Program-made: the position numbers and the translations under genes
Shown here: positions 14,427 through 22,344 of the stretch, piece by piece
Numbering within the stretch: position 1 is the first letter of the stretch
Layout: each line of letters starts with the position of its first letter
From: Micromonospora peucetia
GTDB taxonomy: Bacteria; Actinomycetota; Actinomycetes; Mycobacteriales; Micromonosporaceae
Reading direction: 5' to 3'
Length of the DNA stretch: 64,000 nucleotides
Assembly: GCF_900091625.1 (NCBI RefSeq)
Contig: NZ_FMIC01000002.1
Location: forward strand, 5,766,001-5,830,000
The notes under the pieces: model-generated
Databases searched by the model: none
The model's input: the letters and a program-made list of their open reading frames with translations, nothing else
What the model was told of the DNA's origin: nothing

Positions 14427-16349
14427 CTACGGACGTAGTTGTCCACCGGCCAGTCCGTCGGCAGCCAGTTGAGCGAGATCCGCCCCCAGCAATGCGATGT
14501 GTCGGATTGCCGACTCGAACTCAGCGAGGCGCCGAAATGCTTCGCCGTGCGCCCGCTGCTCGTCCAGCGGCAGCCGCCGCACCTGCGCCCGGCGGATGTC
14601 GAAGCGCAGGGTTCCGGACAGGCTCGACGCCTGCTTCTCGTTGGCCGAGGTGCGCAGTTGCCCGGCGAGGAACCACGGGTCGAGCGCGGCCGGGTTGGGG
14701 CGCAGCAGGTAGAGGTTGCGGCCGAGCAGCGTCCCCTCGGCGGTGATCACCCGGGCGGTGAGCATGTGGGCGATCATCGGCACCACCACGTCGCCGACCA
14801 TCAGGGGAATCTCCTGGCCGAGCCGCTCGTCGACCTCCCCGGAGGCCTCGACGCCGGCGAGCACGTCGGCCACGGTCAGCACGGGTGACCTGCTCTCCGA
14901 TCGGGGTAGCACGTCGACCTGCGGCTGACCGGCTGCGGAGGTGACGCGCACCGGCCCGATCAGGTGGAGCGCCCCGCCGCGGATCAGGTCGGCGACCGAG
15001 GTGACCAACGGCGCGGCCCTCTCGCTCGTGGGGTTGACCTGCGGCATCAGGGCGGGCAGGCCACCGACGATGGCGGCCAGCCGCTCTCTGGTGCGTACGA
15101 GATGCTCGCCGGTCTGCTCGCCCCCGACGGCGGGTTGCCGGCGGGCGGGGGTGAGGTCGACCTCCTCGTCGAGCAGTTCGATGACCGGGACCGAGCGGGC
15201 GAAGCCGGCCTCCTCGACCTCGGCGTCGGGCGCGGCGGTGAAGGCCCGCCAGGCGGCGAGGACCCGCGGGGACAGCTCGGCGACGTCGCCCTCGGCCGCG
15301 TCGACGAGCAGCGCCCGCGCCGGGGCGGGCGCGTCGGCCGCGGGCCGCCGCAGCACCCAGAGGTGCAGCGGTACGCCGTGCGGGGCGGCCACCCCACTGG
15401 GCAGGGCGACGACGGCGCGCAGCGCACCGCGCCGCAGCAGTTCCGCGCGGATGCGCCGGCCGGCCCGGCGTCCGGCTGCCGCGGGTGGCATGAGCAGCAC
15501 GGCGTGTCCGCCGGGCCGCAGGTGGGCCAGCGCGTGCTGCACCCAGGCCAGTTCCGGTTCGGTGCGTGGTGGGGCGCCGTACTCCCAGCGGGGGTCGTAG
15601 GCCAGTTCCTCGTTGCCCCAGTTGGTGACGCCGAACGGCGGATGGCAGATCACCGCGTCGACGGTGCGGCCCTGGAAGGCGTCGGCGCGCAGCGAGTCGC
15701 CGGCGCGGACCTCGCCGGGCACGTCGCGCAGGGCGAGCCAGAGCTCGGCGAGGGTGGCGAGGTCGGCGTCGAGTTCCTGCCCGTACGCCGTGGTGCAGCC
15801 GGCACGGGCGGCGGCGCGGAGGGTGGCGCCGGAACCGGCGGCGGGGTCGAGGATGGTGCCTGCGCCGACGTCGGCGAGGGCGACCATCAGGTCGGCGAGT
15901 TCGTCGGGGGTGGCGAACAGCCGGCCCGGACCGGGGGCGGAGAAGCGCAGCCACAGCTCGTCGAAGGCGGCTTGAGGGCCGATCTCGTCGGCGAGCGCGT
16001 CGACGTCGGGCAGCAGGGCCGCCAGGTGTGCGTCGACCTTGCTGCGGGTGGGGCGTTCGCCGCGGTGGCGCGCGAGCAGCAGGGCGCCGACGCCGGCGAG
16101 TGCGGACGCCGGGGTCTCCGTCGGTGCGGCCAGGTGCTGCCAGAGGCGGTCCGCGCGGGACAGCTCGGGGAGCTTGCCCTGGCCGCGCAGCCACTGCTCG
16201 ACCTGGATCAGGTCGAACTCCGGGCTGGCCGTGGTGCCGCCCACGGGAGCTGGGAAGTCGGGATGCCGCTTGCGCCAGTTGCTGACCGCGGCGCGACCGA
16301 CCCCGGCGAGCCGGGCGATCTCCGCCGCCGTGACGGTCGGTGTCTTCAC
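14427..16349 (-). CDS. HTH-N6 DNA methylase-specificity fusion, atypical motif IV
   Basis: About 640 aa. It starts with a DNA-binding HTH (VTAAEIARLAGVGRAAVSNW). An HsdM-like methylase core follows, with SAM motif I ILDPAAGSGATL near 166. The position of motif IV, normally NPPF/Y, reads CHPPFG near 233, so the catalytic Asn is replaced by His. The C-terminal third, with ending LRFDIRRAQVRRLPLDEQ, resembles a type I S-subunit target-recognition half. It may be a modification enzyme with altered chemistry, or a sequence-specific DNA reader or regulator. The start is probably GTG at 16349; an upstream in-frame TTG at 16355 is the alternative. It is first in the minus-strand series, about 360 nt ahead of the kinase-helicase gene, so it may be transcribed separately. 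Confidence 0.75.
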   Translation of the reverse strand: MKTPTVTAAEIARLAGVGRAAVSNWRKRHPDFPAPVGGTTASPEFDLIQVEQWLRGQGKLPELSRADRLWQHLAAPTETPASALAGVGALLLARHRGERPTRSKVDAHLAALLPDVDALADEIGPQAAFDELWLRFSAPGPGRLFATPDELADLMVALADVGAGTILDPAAGSGATLRAAARAGCTTAYGQELDADLATLAELWLALRDVPGEVRAGDSLRADAFQGRTVDAVICHPPFGVTNWGNEELAYDPRWEYGAPPRTEPELAWVQHALAHLRPGGHAVLLMPPAAAGRRAGRRIRAELLRRGALRAVVALPSGVAAPHGVPLHLWVLRRPAADAPAPARALLVDAAEGDVAELSPRVLAAWRAFTAAPDAEVEEAGFARSVPVIELLDEEVDLTPARRQPAVGGEQTGEHLVRTRERLAAIVGGLPALMPQVNPTSERAAPLVTSVADLIRGGALHLIGPVRVTSAAGQPQVDVLPRSESRSPVLTVADVLAGVEASGEVDERLGQEIPLMVGDVVVPMIAHMLTARVITAEGTLLGRNLYLLRPNPAALDPWFLAGQLRTSANEKQASSLSGTLRFDIRRAQVRRLPLDEQRAHGEAFRRLAEFESAIRHIALLGADLAQLAADGLAGGQLRP

Positions 16350-16368
16350 GCCCAAAGTCTCGCACGCA

Positions 16369-16418
16369 TGTCAAGGTTCACAATGTCTGTTGACACCGTT
16401 GTCGGACGATGCTCTCAT
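16369..16418 (+). promoter_or_regulatory. Promoter with TGTCAA-N15-TTGACA inverted repeat
   Basis: TTGACA at 16390-16395 is a good -35 box for the lipoprotein gene, with a 17-nt spacer to a weak -10 (TCTCAT, 16413-16418). The mirrored TGTCAA at 16369-16374 makes an inverted repeat in the divergent gap between the methylase-like and lipoprotein genes. It could be a regulator site for either gene. Confidence 0.4.
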
Positions 16419-16451
16419 TGACGCCGCAACGTTCACACCGGGAGGACAACA

Positions 16452-16982
16452 ATGCGCAAGACCACCACTCTCGCCCTCATCGTCACCGCCCTCGTCGCCC
16501 TGGGCTGTGGCTCCGGAGCCACCGACAGTTCCAGCACCACGGGTGGCGACAGCGATGCCAAGGGCGAGGAGAAGGCGGCGAAGACCGCCAAGATCGGCCA
16601 GCCGGCCCGCGACGGAAAGTTCGAGTTCACGGTCAAGTCGTCGAAGTGCGGCGTCGCCAAAATCGGCACCGACCTGCTCGGCGAGAAGGCTCAGGGCCAG
16701 TTCTGCCTGGTCACGCTCAACGTCAAGAACATCGGCAAGGAGGCGCAGATGTTCGACGGCAGCAGCCAGAAGGCGTACGCGGCCGACGGCACCGAGTACT
16801 CCTCCGACACCGGCGCCGCCATCTACGCCAACAAGAACGCCGAGACGTTCCTCAACGACATCAACCCCGGCAACCAGGTCACCGGTGTCGTGGTCTTCGA
16901 CATCCCCAAGAACGTCAAGCTCGCCAAGCTCGAACTGCACGACTCGCCGTTCTCCGGCGGCATCACCGTCGCGCTGAACTGA
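16452..16982 (+). CDS. DUF4352-like lipoprotein
   Basis: 176 aa. A short lipoprotein signal peptide (MRKTTTLALIVTALVALGC) has a lipobox ending LGC, so the mature protein should be anchored on the outer face of the membrane. A Ser/Thr/Gly-rich linker follows. The remaining ~120 aa form a beta-rich domain with the pattern of DUF4352/telomeric-repeat-like immunoglobulin folds (QFCLVTLNVKNIGKEAQMF, NPGNQVTGVVVFDIP). GGGAGGA lies 5-6 nt before the ATG. Function is unknown; such proteins often bind ligands or partner proteins at the cell surface. A terminator-like hairpin follows the stop. Confidence 0.8.
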   Translation: MRKTTTLALIVTALVALGCGSGATDSSSTTGGDSDAKGEEKAAKTAKIGQPARDGKFEFTVKSSKCGVAKIGTDLLGEKAQGQFCLVTLNVKNIGKEAQMFDGSSQKAYAADGTEYSSDTGAAIYANKNAETFLNDINPGNQVTGVVVFDIPKNVKLAKLELHDSPFSGGITVALN

Positions 16983-16999
16983 CCTCCCGCCGGCCCGTC

Positions 17000-17022
17000 G
17001 GGGCGGGCGATCCGCCCGCCCC
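17000..17022 (+). terminator. GC-rich hairpin terminator
   Basis: A perfect 10-bp stem (GGGGCGGGCG / CGCCCGCCCC) with an ATC loop, 18 nt after the lipoprotein stop. A CT-rich run follows rather than a T-tract, which is typical of actinobacterial terminators. Confidence 0.6.
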
Positions 17023-17074
17023 TCTTCCCCGGGCGTCAGCCCACCGCCGCGTCAGTTCACTGAGGAGCGCTGTT

Positions 17075-17898
17075 ATGACGGATCCGACCACCCCGATGCC
17101 CGCCGAGCGGCCCCCGTCCCGCCCAAGCCCTCGAACGCCCGAGCCTGGGCCGTCGGTGGCTTGGCCCTCGTCGTCGCGCTGTGCTGCGGTGGTGCGGTCA
17201 TCGGTGCGGTCACTGGCGACGAGGACGAACCGGCCACCAGCGCCAGCAGCCTCCCGTCAACCACTCCGAGCAGCGCCGCGCCGAGCACGGCTGCTCCCAC
17301 CACAGCCGCCCCGACCACGGCGGTTCCGACGACGGCCGCTCCCACCACCACCGCCCCCGAGCCGACCACGGCCCCGTCGACCCCTAAGCCCAAGGTGGTC
17401 AAGGGGCGCGGCGACGACATCGTGCGGGTAGGCGAGCTGACCGACCTCTCGGTCGTCAAGTTCACCTGCAAGTGCTCCAGCAACACGGTCCTCAAGAGCG
17501 ACGGGGACGGACTGCTGGTCAACGAGATCGGCTCCTACAGCGGCAAACGTTGGATCAACCTCGAGGATGGCTCGCTGACCACCCAGTTCGAGGTGGAGGC
17601 GTCCGGGTCGTGGACGTTGACGATCGGCAGCGTGGCTCAGCTGGCCACGAAGGCAACCACCGGCAAGGCCGCAGGCAAGGGTGACGACGTGCTGGTGCTC
17701 GGCGGTGCCGGCACCGCCGCGAGGATCACCCACACCAGGGGCACGAGCAACTTCGTCATCCACGCCTACTCGACGGAGACCGGGGAGGGCGGTCTGCTGG
17801 TCAACGAGATCGGCGGCTACTCGGGTGTCCGTCCGCTGGAAGCGCCCGCCCTCGTCCAGGTGACGGCGGACGGCAACTGGACCATCACGCCCGCCTGA
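17075..17898 (+). pseudogene. Membrane-anchored two-repeat protein with 1-nt frameshift near its N-terminus
   Basis: ATG at 17075, with GAGGAG about 8 nt upstream, reads MTDPTTPMPAER and then enters a C5 run (17111-17115). In the frame as given it goes off into low-quality sequence. With one extra C it continues as PPVPPKPSNARAWAVGG, then a transmembrane segment (LALVVALCCGGAVIGAV), a long Ser/Pro/Thr linker and two ~75-aa related domains. The domains contain GLLVNEIGSYSG and GLLVNEIGGYSG and end SGSWTLTI and DGNWTITPA. The body frame is open from about 17161 to 17898. This may be a true frameshift, a slippage-controlled gene or a sequence error. The domain architecture suggests an extracytoplasmic binding protein of unknown ligand; I recognise no named family. 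Confidence 0.6.
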
Positions 17899-17987
17899 TC
17901 CGTTCACGACATCAGCTCCACAGCGGCGAGGGCGGGCAGAACGCGTTGCCCTCGCCCCTCCCCCGCTACGAGACGTCAGGAGGCGTC

Positions 17988-18806
17988 GTGCGTCCCGATG
18001 AGTTCCTGCGCGCCCTGGACCTGCTCCCCGCTCCCCTGCACGACCGCGCCGTGGCGCTGCGCGGCTACGCCCGGGTCACCGGCTGCGAGGACTGCCAGCG
18101 GATCGGCGACGCGGTGCGGCTGGCGCTCACCGCCGCGCGCTACGACGAGATCGCCTCGGCCCGGCAGTTACTCGACACGGCAGGACAGCAGGCCGCCCGG
18201 CACGGTTCGACCTGCCGGCCGCAGCCGGACCACGAGCGCGGTCGCGGCCGGGTCGGCCGCTGGGCGACGGCGTCCGCGGCCGTGGTCGCCGCGACCGACG
18301 CCAGCTGGAAGGGACGCGCCGGCGGCATCGGGTACGTCGTCAGCGACGGCCACTACGGCCTGCGCGGCCGGGGCACCGACCGGATGGATCCAACCGGGGT
18401 CTCGCGCGTCCTGATCAACGAGCTGCGGGCGGTCGACTTCCTGCTGTCCGCGTACGGCGAGGCGCCGGCCGGCATGATCGTGCTGCTGGACAGTCTGACC
18501 GCCCTGCGGTACCTGCACCGATGGCAGGCCGGCGAGACCGACTCCGTGCCGGCCGGTTACAGCCTGCGGCCGCGCAGGTCGGCGGCCCAGCCCACCCTGG
18601 TCCGGCTCGCCGAGGTGGTGAGCCGGCGACCGGATCTGTCCTTCGCGCACGTGAAGGGACACAGCGGCCACGCGCTCAACGAGGCCGCCGACAGCCTGTC
18701 GCACATGGCGCGCCGCCGGGTCGGCGAGTCCTTCGACGTACGACCTCGGGCCCATGCCCTGGTCGACGCCTTCCTCCGCGACTGGCACACCACCGTCGCC
18801 GGCTGA
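17988..18806 (+). CDS. RNase H-fold protein
   Basis: 272 aa from GTG at 17988. AGGAGG just upstream (17979-17984) decides this start over the earlier open-frame start at 17946. An N-terminal ~95-aa helical region contains CEDC and CRPQPDH. The RNase HI-like domain follows, with the full acidic set visible: Asp104 (ATDASWKG), Glu145 (INELRAV), Asp168 (LLDS) and Asp235 (NEAADSL), plus VKGHSGH before the last. It should hydrolyse RNA in RNA:DNA hybrids, or act as a related nuclease on another substrate. It sits between a surface protein and an ATPase unit, in the same direction but with 330 nt before the next gene. Housekeeping and defence roles are both possible. Confidence 0.75.
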   Translation: MRPDEFLRALDLLPAPLHDRAVALRGYARVTGCEDCQRIGDAVRLALTAARYDEIASARQLLDTAGQQAARHGSTCRPQPDHERGRGRVGRWATASAAVVAATDASWKGRAGGIGYVVSDGHYGLRGRGTDRMDPTGVSRVLINELRAVDFLLSAYGEAPAGMIVLLDSLTALRYLHRWQAGETDSVPAGYSLRPRRSAAQPTLVRLAEVVSRRPDLSFAHVKGHSGHALNEAADSLSHMARRRVGESFDVRPRAHALVDAFLRDWHTTVAG

Positions 18807-19138
18807 CCATATCGACTGACTTCTCACCCCCGGGAGATGACCGTGGTTCTCGCTGACCAGCGCACCGCCATTCCGCCCACGGGCTCGTCGATCCCGTCCT
18901 GGGTCGGTCCCGGCCTGATCTTCCGGTAGGTCGACGACCTGCGGCCCACCGGACCACGCCCCCTCCCCTGGCCGTCCTGCCTGCTGACACAGCCAGGCGG
19001 GGCAGCTCGACAGCGACGCGCAGAGCTCTGACCCGTCCACGGGATCAGCTCCACACCATCCGAACCTAATTTCCCCGCTTCCCCACGGCGGGCCGGCACA
19101 TCCGCCGGCCCGCGGGGAGCACACGCCTGGAGACGATC
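18807..19138 (+). other. Intergenic leader with hairpin (19088-19113)
   Basis: 332 nt without a supported gene. A 30-codon open frame (ATG 18837, MTVVLADQRTAIPPTG...) has GGGAG almost touching the ATG and is doubtful. A perfect 10-bp hairpin (GCGGGCCGGC, loop ACATCC, 19088-19113) lies 25 nt before the ATPase start; it may be a terminator or a 5'-UTR control element. Confidence 0.45.
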
Positions 19139-21763
19139 ATGCCCATTCCCCGTCAGCCCTTTCCCACCACTCCGGCCCTCCCCACCCGCCGTACCGAACC
19201 ACTGGTCGAGCTGATCTTCGAGCGGCTCACCGCCGAAGACGTGCCCGATCACACCGCCGAACTGGTGCTCGCCGCGCTGAGCGGGCAGGACGACCTGGCC
19301 GCCGCGCTCGACGGCGGCAAGCCCAGGCTGGACCTGGGCGCACCGGCCGACGAGGCGCCGGCCGGGCGGATCTGGCTCTCCTCGATCACCGTCGCCGGGT
19401 TCCGGGGCGTCGGCCCGGAACGCACCCTCCAGATCGACCCCGGCCCCGGCATCACCCTGGTGGTCGGGCGCAACGGCTCCGGCAAGTCGAGCTTCGCCGA
19501 GGCCGTCGAGCTGGCGATGACCGGCGACAGCGCCCGCTGGGCGGACCGCAACAGCGTCTGGCGTACGGGGTGGCGCAATCTGCACTCCCCCGACCCGTGC
19601 TGGATCGTGGTGCAGCTGCGCGTCGACGGGGTGGCGAGGCCGGTGACGGTGACCCGGTCGTGGCCGCTCGGCGCGACGTTGGCCGACGCGGAGGTCACCG
19701 TCAGCAGCGAGCAGGGGCGACACGGGGGCCTGGCGGAGCTGGGGCTGGCCCGCCCGCTGGAGTTGTACCGGCCGTTCCTCACCGCCGCCGAACTGGGCCG
19801 GCTCACCGCCGGCACGCAGAGCCAGCTCTTCGACGCGATCTCCGCCATCCTCGGCCTGGAGGCGATCACCGACGCCGACCAGCGGCTGGTGGCCGCCGCC
19901 CGGCCCTTCGACGCCACCATCAAGGAGGTACGCGCCCGACGCGGCGCACTCGCCGATGAGCTGACCGGTGTCGCCGACGACCGGGCCCGGCGGGCGGCCG
20001 TGCTGCTGAAGGGGCGCGGTGCCGTCGACGTGGCGGCGCTGAGCGCGATCCTCGACGAGCCGGAGGAGGTCGCCGCCGACCGGCCTCTGCTGCTGTGCCG
20101 GCGTCTGGTCGAGCTGGCCGTGCCGGCCGGGGAGGAGGTGTCGCGGCTGGCGGAACAGATTCGTGAGGCGTCCGCCGAGGCGCAGCGGCACGACGATGGG
20201 CGGTCCCGGGCGGCGCTGCGCACCGCCGAGCTGTTCCGGCTCGCGATCGAGCACCACGAGGACGCCGGCGACAGCCCGTGCCCGGTCTGCGCCGCCGGCA
20301 CCCTCGACGGGGACTGGCGCAACGCCGCCAGTGCGTCGCTGGCACAGCTGCGGGACCGCGGTCTCGCCGCCCAGTCGGCGGCGGCGCGGCTGACCGCCCT
20401 GCTGCGGCAGGCGCACCACCTGATCGACGACCTCACGGTGCCCGACGGCGACGCGGCGGAGGCGCCGCTGAGCCAGCCGCACACCGCGGCGCCACCGCTG
20501 GACGGGCCGCGTGCGGAGGTGCCACGGGACGAAGCGCACGCGGCGAAGGCGCTGGCCGGGCCGCGCGCCGAGGTGCGTTCGGACGGAGCGCACGCGGTGA
20601 AGGCGTCGCTGGACGACCTGCGCGGGGCGGTGGTGGCGCTGCGGCGCGTACCTGCGGAGCCGGCGGAACTGGCGGCGCACCTCGACGCGCGGTATCCGGC
20701 CGTCGTGGCGGCGGTGGGGGCGGCCCGCGCGTACGCCGAAGGGGTTCTGCGGCAGCGCGACACCGGGTGGCGGCGGGCGGCGGCCGAGCTGCGCGGCTGG
20801 GTCGACGCCGCGGCCGGGCTGCCCGAGCGGGAGGCGACGCTGGCCCGGGTGAAGGCGGCGCGGGCCTGGCTGAAGTCCACGGCGGCGCAGCTGCGCAACG
20901 AGCGGGTGGCGCCGTTCGCGGAGCACTCGCAGCGGATCTGGGCGCAACTACGGCAGGAGAGCAACGTCGAGTTGGGGGCGATGTCCCTCGAAGGGGCGAA
21001 CACCCGGCGGCGGGTGGTGTTCCCGGTCAGCGTGGACGGCGCCGACAACGGGACCGCGCTGGGCGTGATGAGCCAGGGTGAGATGCACGCCCTCGGGTTG
21101 GCGACGTTCCTGCCGCGCGGGTGCGCGCCGGAGAGCCCGTTCCGGTTCATCGTCGTCGACGACCCGGTGCAGAGCATGGACCCGGCCAAGGTGGACGGCC
21201 TGGCCAGGGTGCTCGCCGCGCTGGCCGAGCAGCGGCAGGTGGTGGTCTTCACCCACGACACCCGGCTGCCGGACGCGGTCCGCCGCCTCGACCTGGGCCA
21301 GGCTCGGATCGTCGAGGTGACCCGCGCGGAGCGGTCGGTGGTGACGCTGCGGCCCGGCTCCGACCCGGTCATCCGTCACCTCGACGACGCGTACGCGCTG
21401 TCGCGCAACGAGGAGATCCCGGCCGAGGTGCGCGGGCCGGTGGTGGCGGAGCTGTGCCGCTCGGCGGTGGAGGCGGCCTGCCACCGGATGGTGTGGCGGC
21501 AGCGGGTGGCACGCGGAGTGCGGCACGACGACATCGAGGTGGCCATCGTGGACGCGTCGCGGCGGCTGACCACCACGCTCGCGTTGGCGCTCTTCGACGA
21601 CGCCGACCGGGGCGGCGACGTGCTCGGCTGTCTGGGGCGCCGGTACGGGCCACGGGTGGTGGCCGCGTACAAGGCGTGCCGAGAGGGTGTGCACGGGGCG
21701 TACCTGGCGGACCTGCCGGGTCTGGTCGCGGACGCCTGCCTGTTGGCGGAGGCGCTGCGGTGA
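19139..21763 (+). CDS. RecF/Rad50-like ABC-type ATPase with CxxC hook
   Basis: 874 aa. Walker A VVGRNGSGKSSFAEAVE is near residue 104-115. A central region (about 260-600) is interrupted by CPVC near 380, in the place of a zinc hook. An 18-aa tandem repeat, GPRAEVPRDEAHAAKALA / GPRAEVRSDGAHAVKASL, lies at 456-491. The signature-like MSQGEMHALGL is near 646, Walker B FRFIVVDDPVQSMDP near 672, and the His switch VVVFTHDTRL follows. A helical C-terminal domain of ~130 aa follows the ATPase head. These proteins dimerise on DNA ends or structures in repair and in SMC-type anti-phage systems. GGAG lies 7 nt before the ATG. It overlaps the next gene by 4 nt, so the two are likely partners. Confidence 0.8.
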   Translation: MPIPRQPFPTTPALPTRRTEPLVELIFERLTAEDVPDHTAELVLAALSGQDDLAAALDGGKPRLDLGAPADEAPAGRIWLSSITVAGFRGVGPERTLQIDPGPGITLVVGRNGSGKSSFAEAVELAMTGDSARWADRNSVWRTGWRNLHSPDPCWIVVQLRVDGVARPVTVTRSWPLGATLADAEVTVSSEQGRHGGLAELGLARPLELYRPFLTAAELGRLTAGTQSQLFDAISAILGLEAITDADQRLVAAARPFDATIKEVRARRGALADELTGVADDRARRAAVLLKGRGAVDVAALSAILDEPEEVAADRPLLLCRRLVELAVPAGEEVSRLAEQIREASAEAQRHDDGRSRAALRTAELFRLAIEHHEDAGDSPCPVCAAGTLDGDWRNAASASLAQLRDRGLAAQSAAARLTALLRQAHHLIDDLTVPDGDAAEAPLSQPHTAAPPLDGPRAEVPRDEAHAAKALAGPRAEVRSDGAHAVKASLDDLRGAVVALRRVPAEPAELAAHLDARYPAVVAAVGAARAYAEGVLRQRDTGWRRAAAELRGWVDAAAGLPEREATLARVKAARAWLKSTAAQLRNERVAPFAEHSQRIWAQLRQESNVELGAMSLEGANTRRRVVFPVSVDGADNGTALGVMSQGEMHALGLATFLPRGCAPESPFRFIVVDDPVQSMDPAKVDGLARVLAALAEQRQVVVFTHDTRLPDAVRRLDLGQARIVEVTRAERSVVTLRPGSDPVIRHLDDAYALSRNEEIPAEVRGPVVAELCRSAVEAACHRMVWRQRVARGVRHDDIEVAIVDASRRLTTTLALALFDDADRGGDVLGCLGRRYGPRVVAAYKACREGVHGAYLADLPGLVADACLLAEALR

Positions 21764-22281
21764 CCGCGCCGACGCCGCAGCGCTGCCTGGCGGCGGCCGA
21801 GGAGTTGCTGCGGGGCGCCGGCGCGTTCGGCGGGGCCGCCGTCACCGGCGGCTGGTGGCCCCGGGCATGCGCCTGTCTGATCCGGCTCGCCCTCGAGGGT
21901 GGCGTCGACGCCTACTGGCGGCGGACCAGGCCGGCGGTGGCGCGGTGCGGGCAGGGCCGGGCGAAGCAGCTGATGCTGCGCGGTCGGCTCGGTCCCGGTG
22001 TCGTCGTCGCCCGCCGCGTCGCGTTCGCCTGGGCGACGCTGTCGGCCGCCACCCACCACCACTGCTACGAGTTGGCGCCGACGGCCGCTGAGCTGCGCCG
22101 CCTGCACACCGAGGTGAGTGTCCTGCTCGCCCGGCTCGACGACAACCGCCCTCCTGCCCCACCGATCGGGGCACGGGCCCCGAGACGTTCAGCGGCGAAT
22201 ACCGGCCGAGCGGGTGACGACGGTAACCGTACCGGCGCGTTCTGTCGGGTTCGCGTCGCAACACGGTCGGGTGTCCGCTAG
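21760..22281 (+). CDS. Small helical partner protein with ATHHHCYELAPT motif
   Basis: 173 aa from GTG at 21760, overlapping the ATPase stop (GTGA). The first ~135 aa look fully alpha-helical and end in the conserved-looking ATHHHCYELAPTAAELRRLH. The remaining ~35 aa are disordered. The His/Cys cluster could bind metal, or could be the catalytic end of a HEPN-like domain, but I cannot identify a proper RX4-6H. I know similar uncharacterised proteins from other actinobacteria by their HHHxYELAPT stretch. Coupling to an SMC-like ATPase suggests an effector or sensor subunit. Function unknown. Confidence 0.65.
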   Translation: MTAPTPQRCLAAAEELLRGAGAFGGAAVTGGWWPRACACLIRLALEGGVDAYWRRTRPAVARCGQGRAKQLMLRGRLGPGVVVARRVAFAWATLSAATHHHCYELAPTAAELRRLHTEVSVLLARLDDNRPPAPPIGARAPRRSAANTGRAGDDGNRTGAFCRVRVATRSGVR

Positions 22282-22344
22282 GGGGCGCTGACCTGCGGGC
22301 GGAGGGTGTGACCAGCCGACTTTCCACTCCGAGACGAGGTAGTC

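Noticed and set aside
21643..22110. HEPN RNase motif in the ATPase C-terminus (REGVH) or in the small partner protein
   Set aside because: Spacing does not fit RX4-6H, so no HEPN claim is made.
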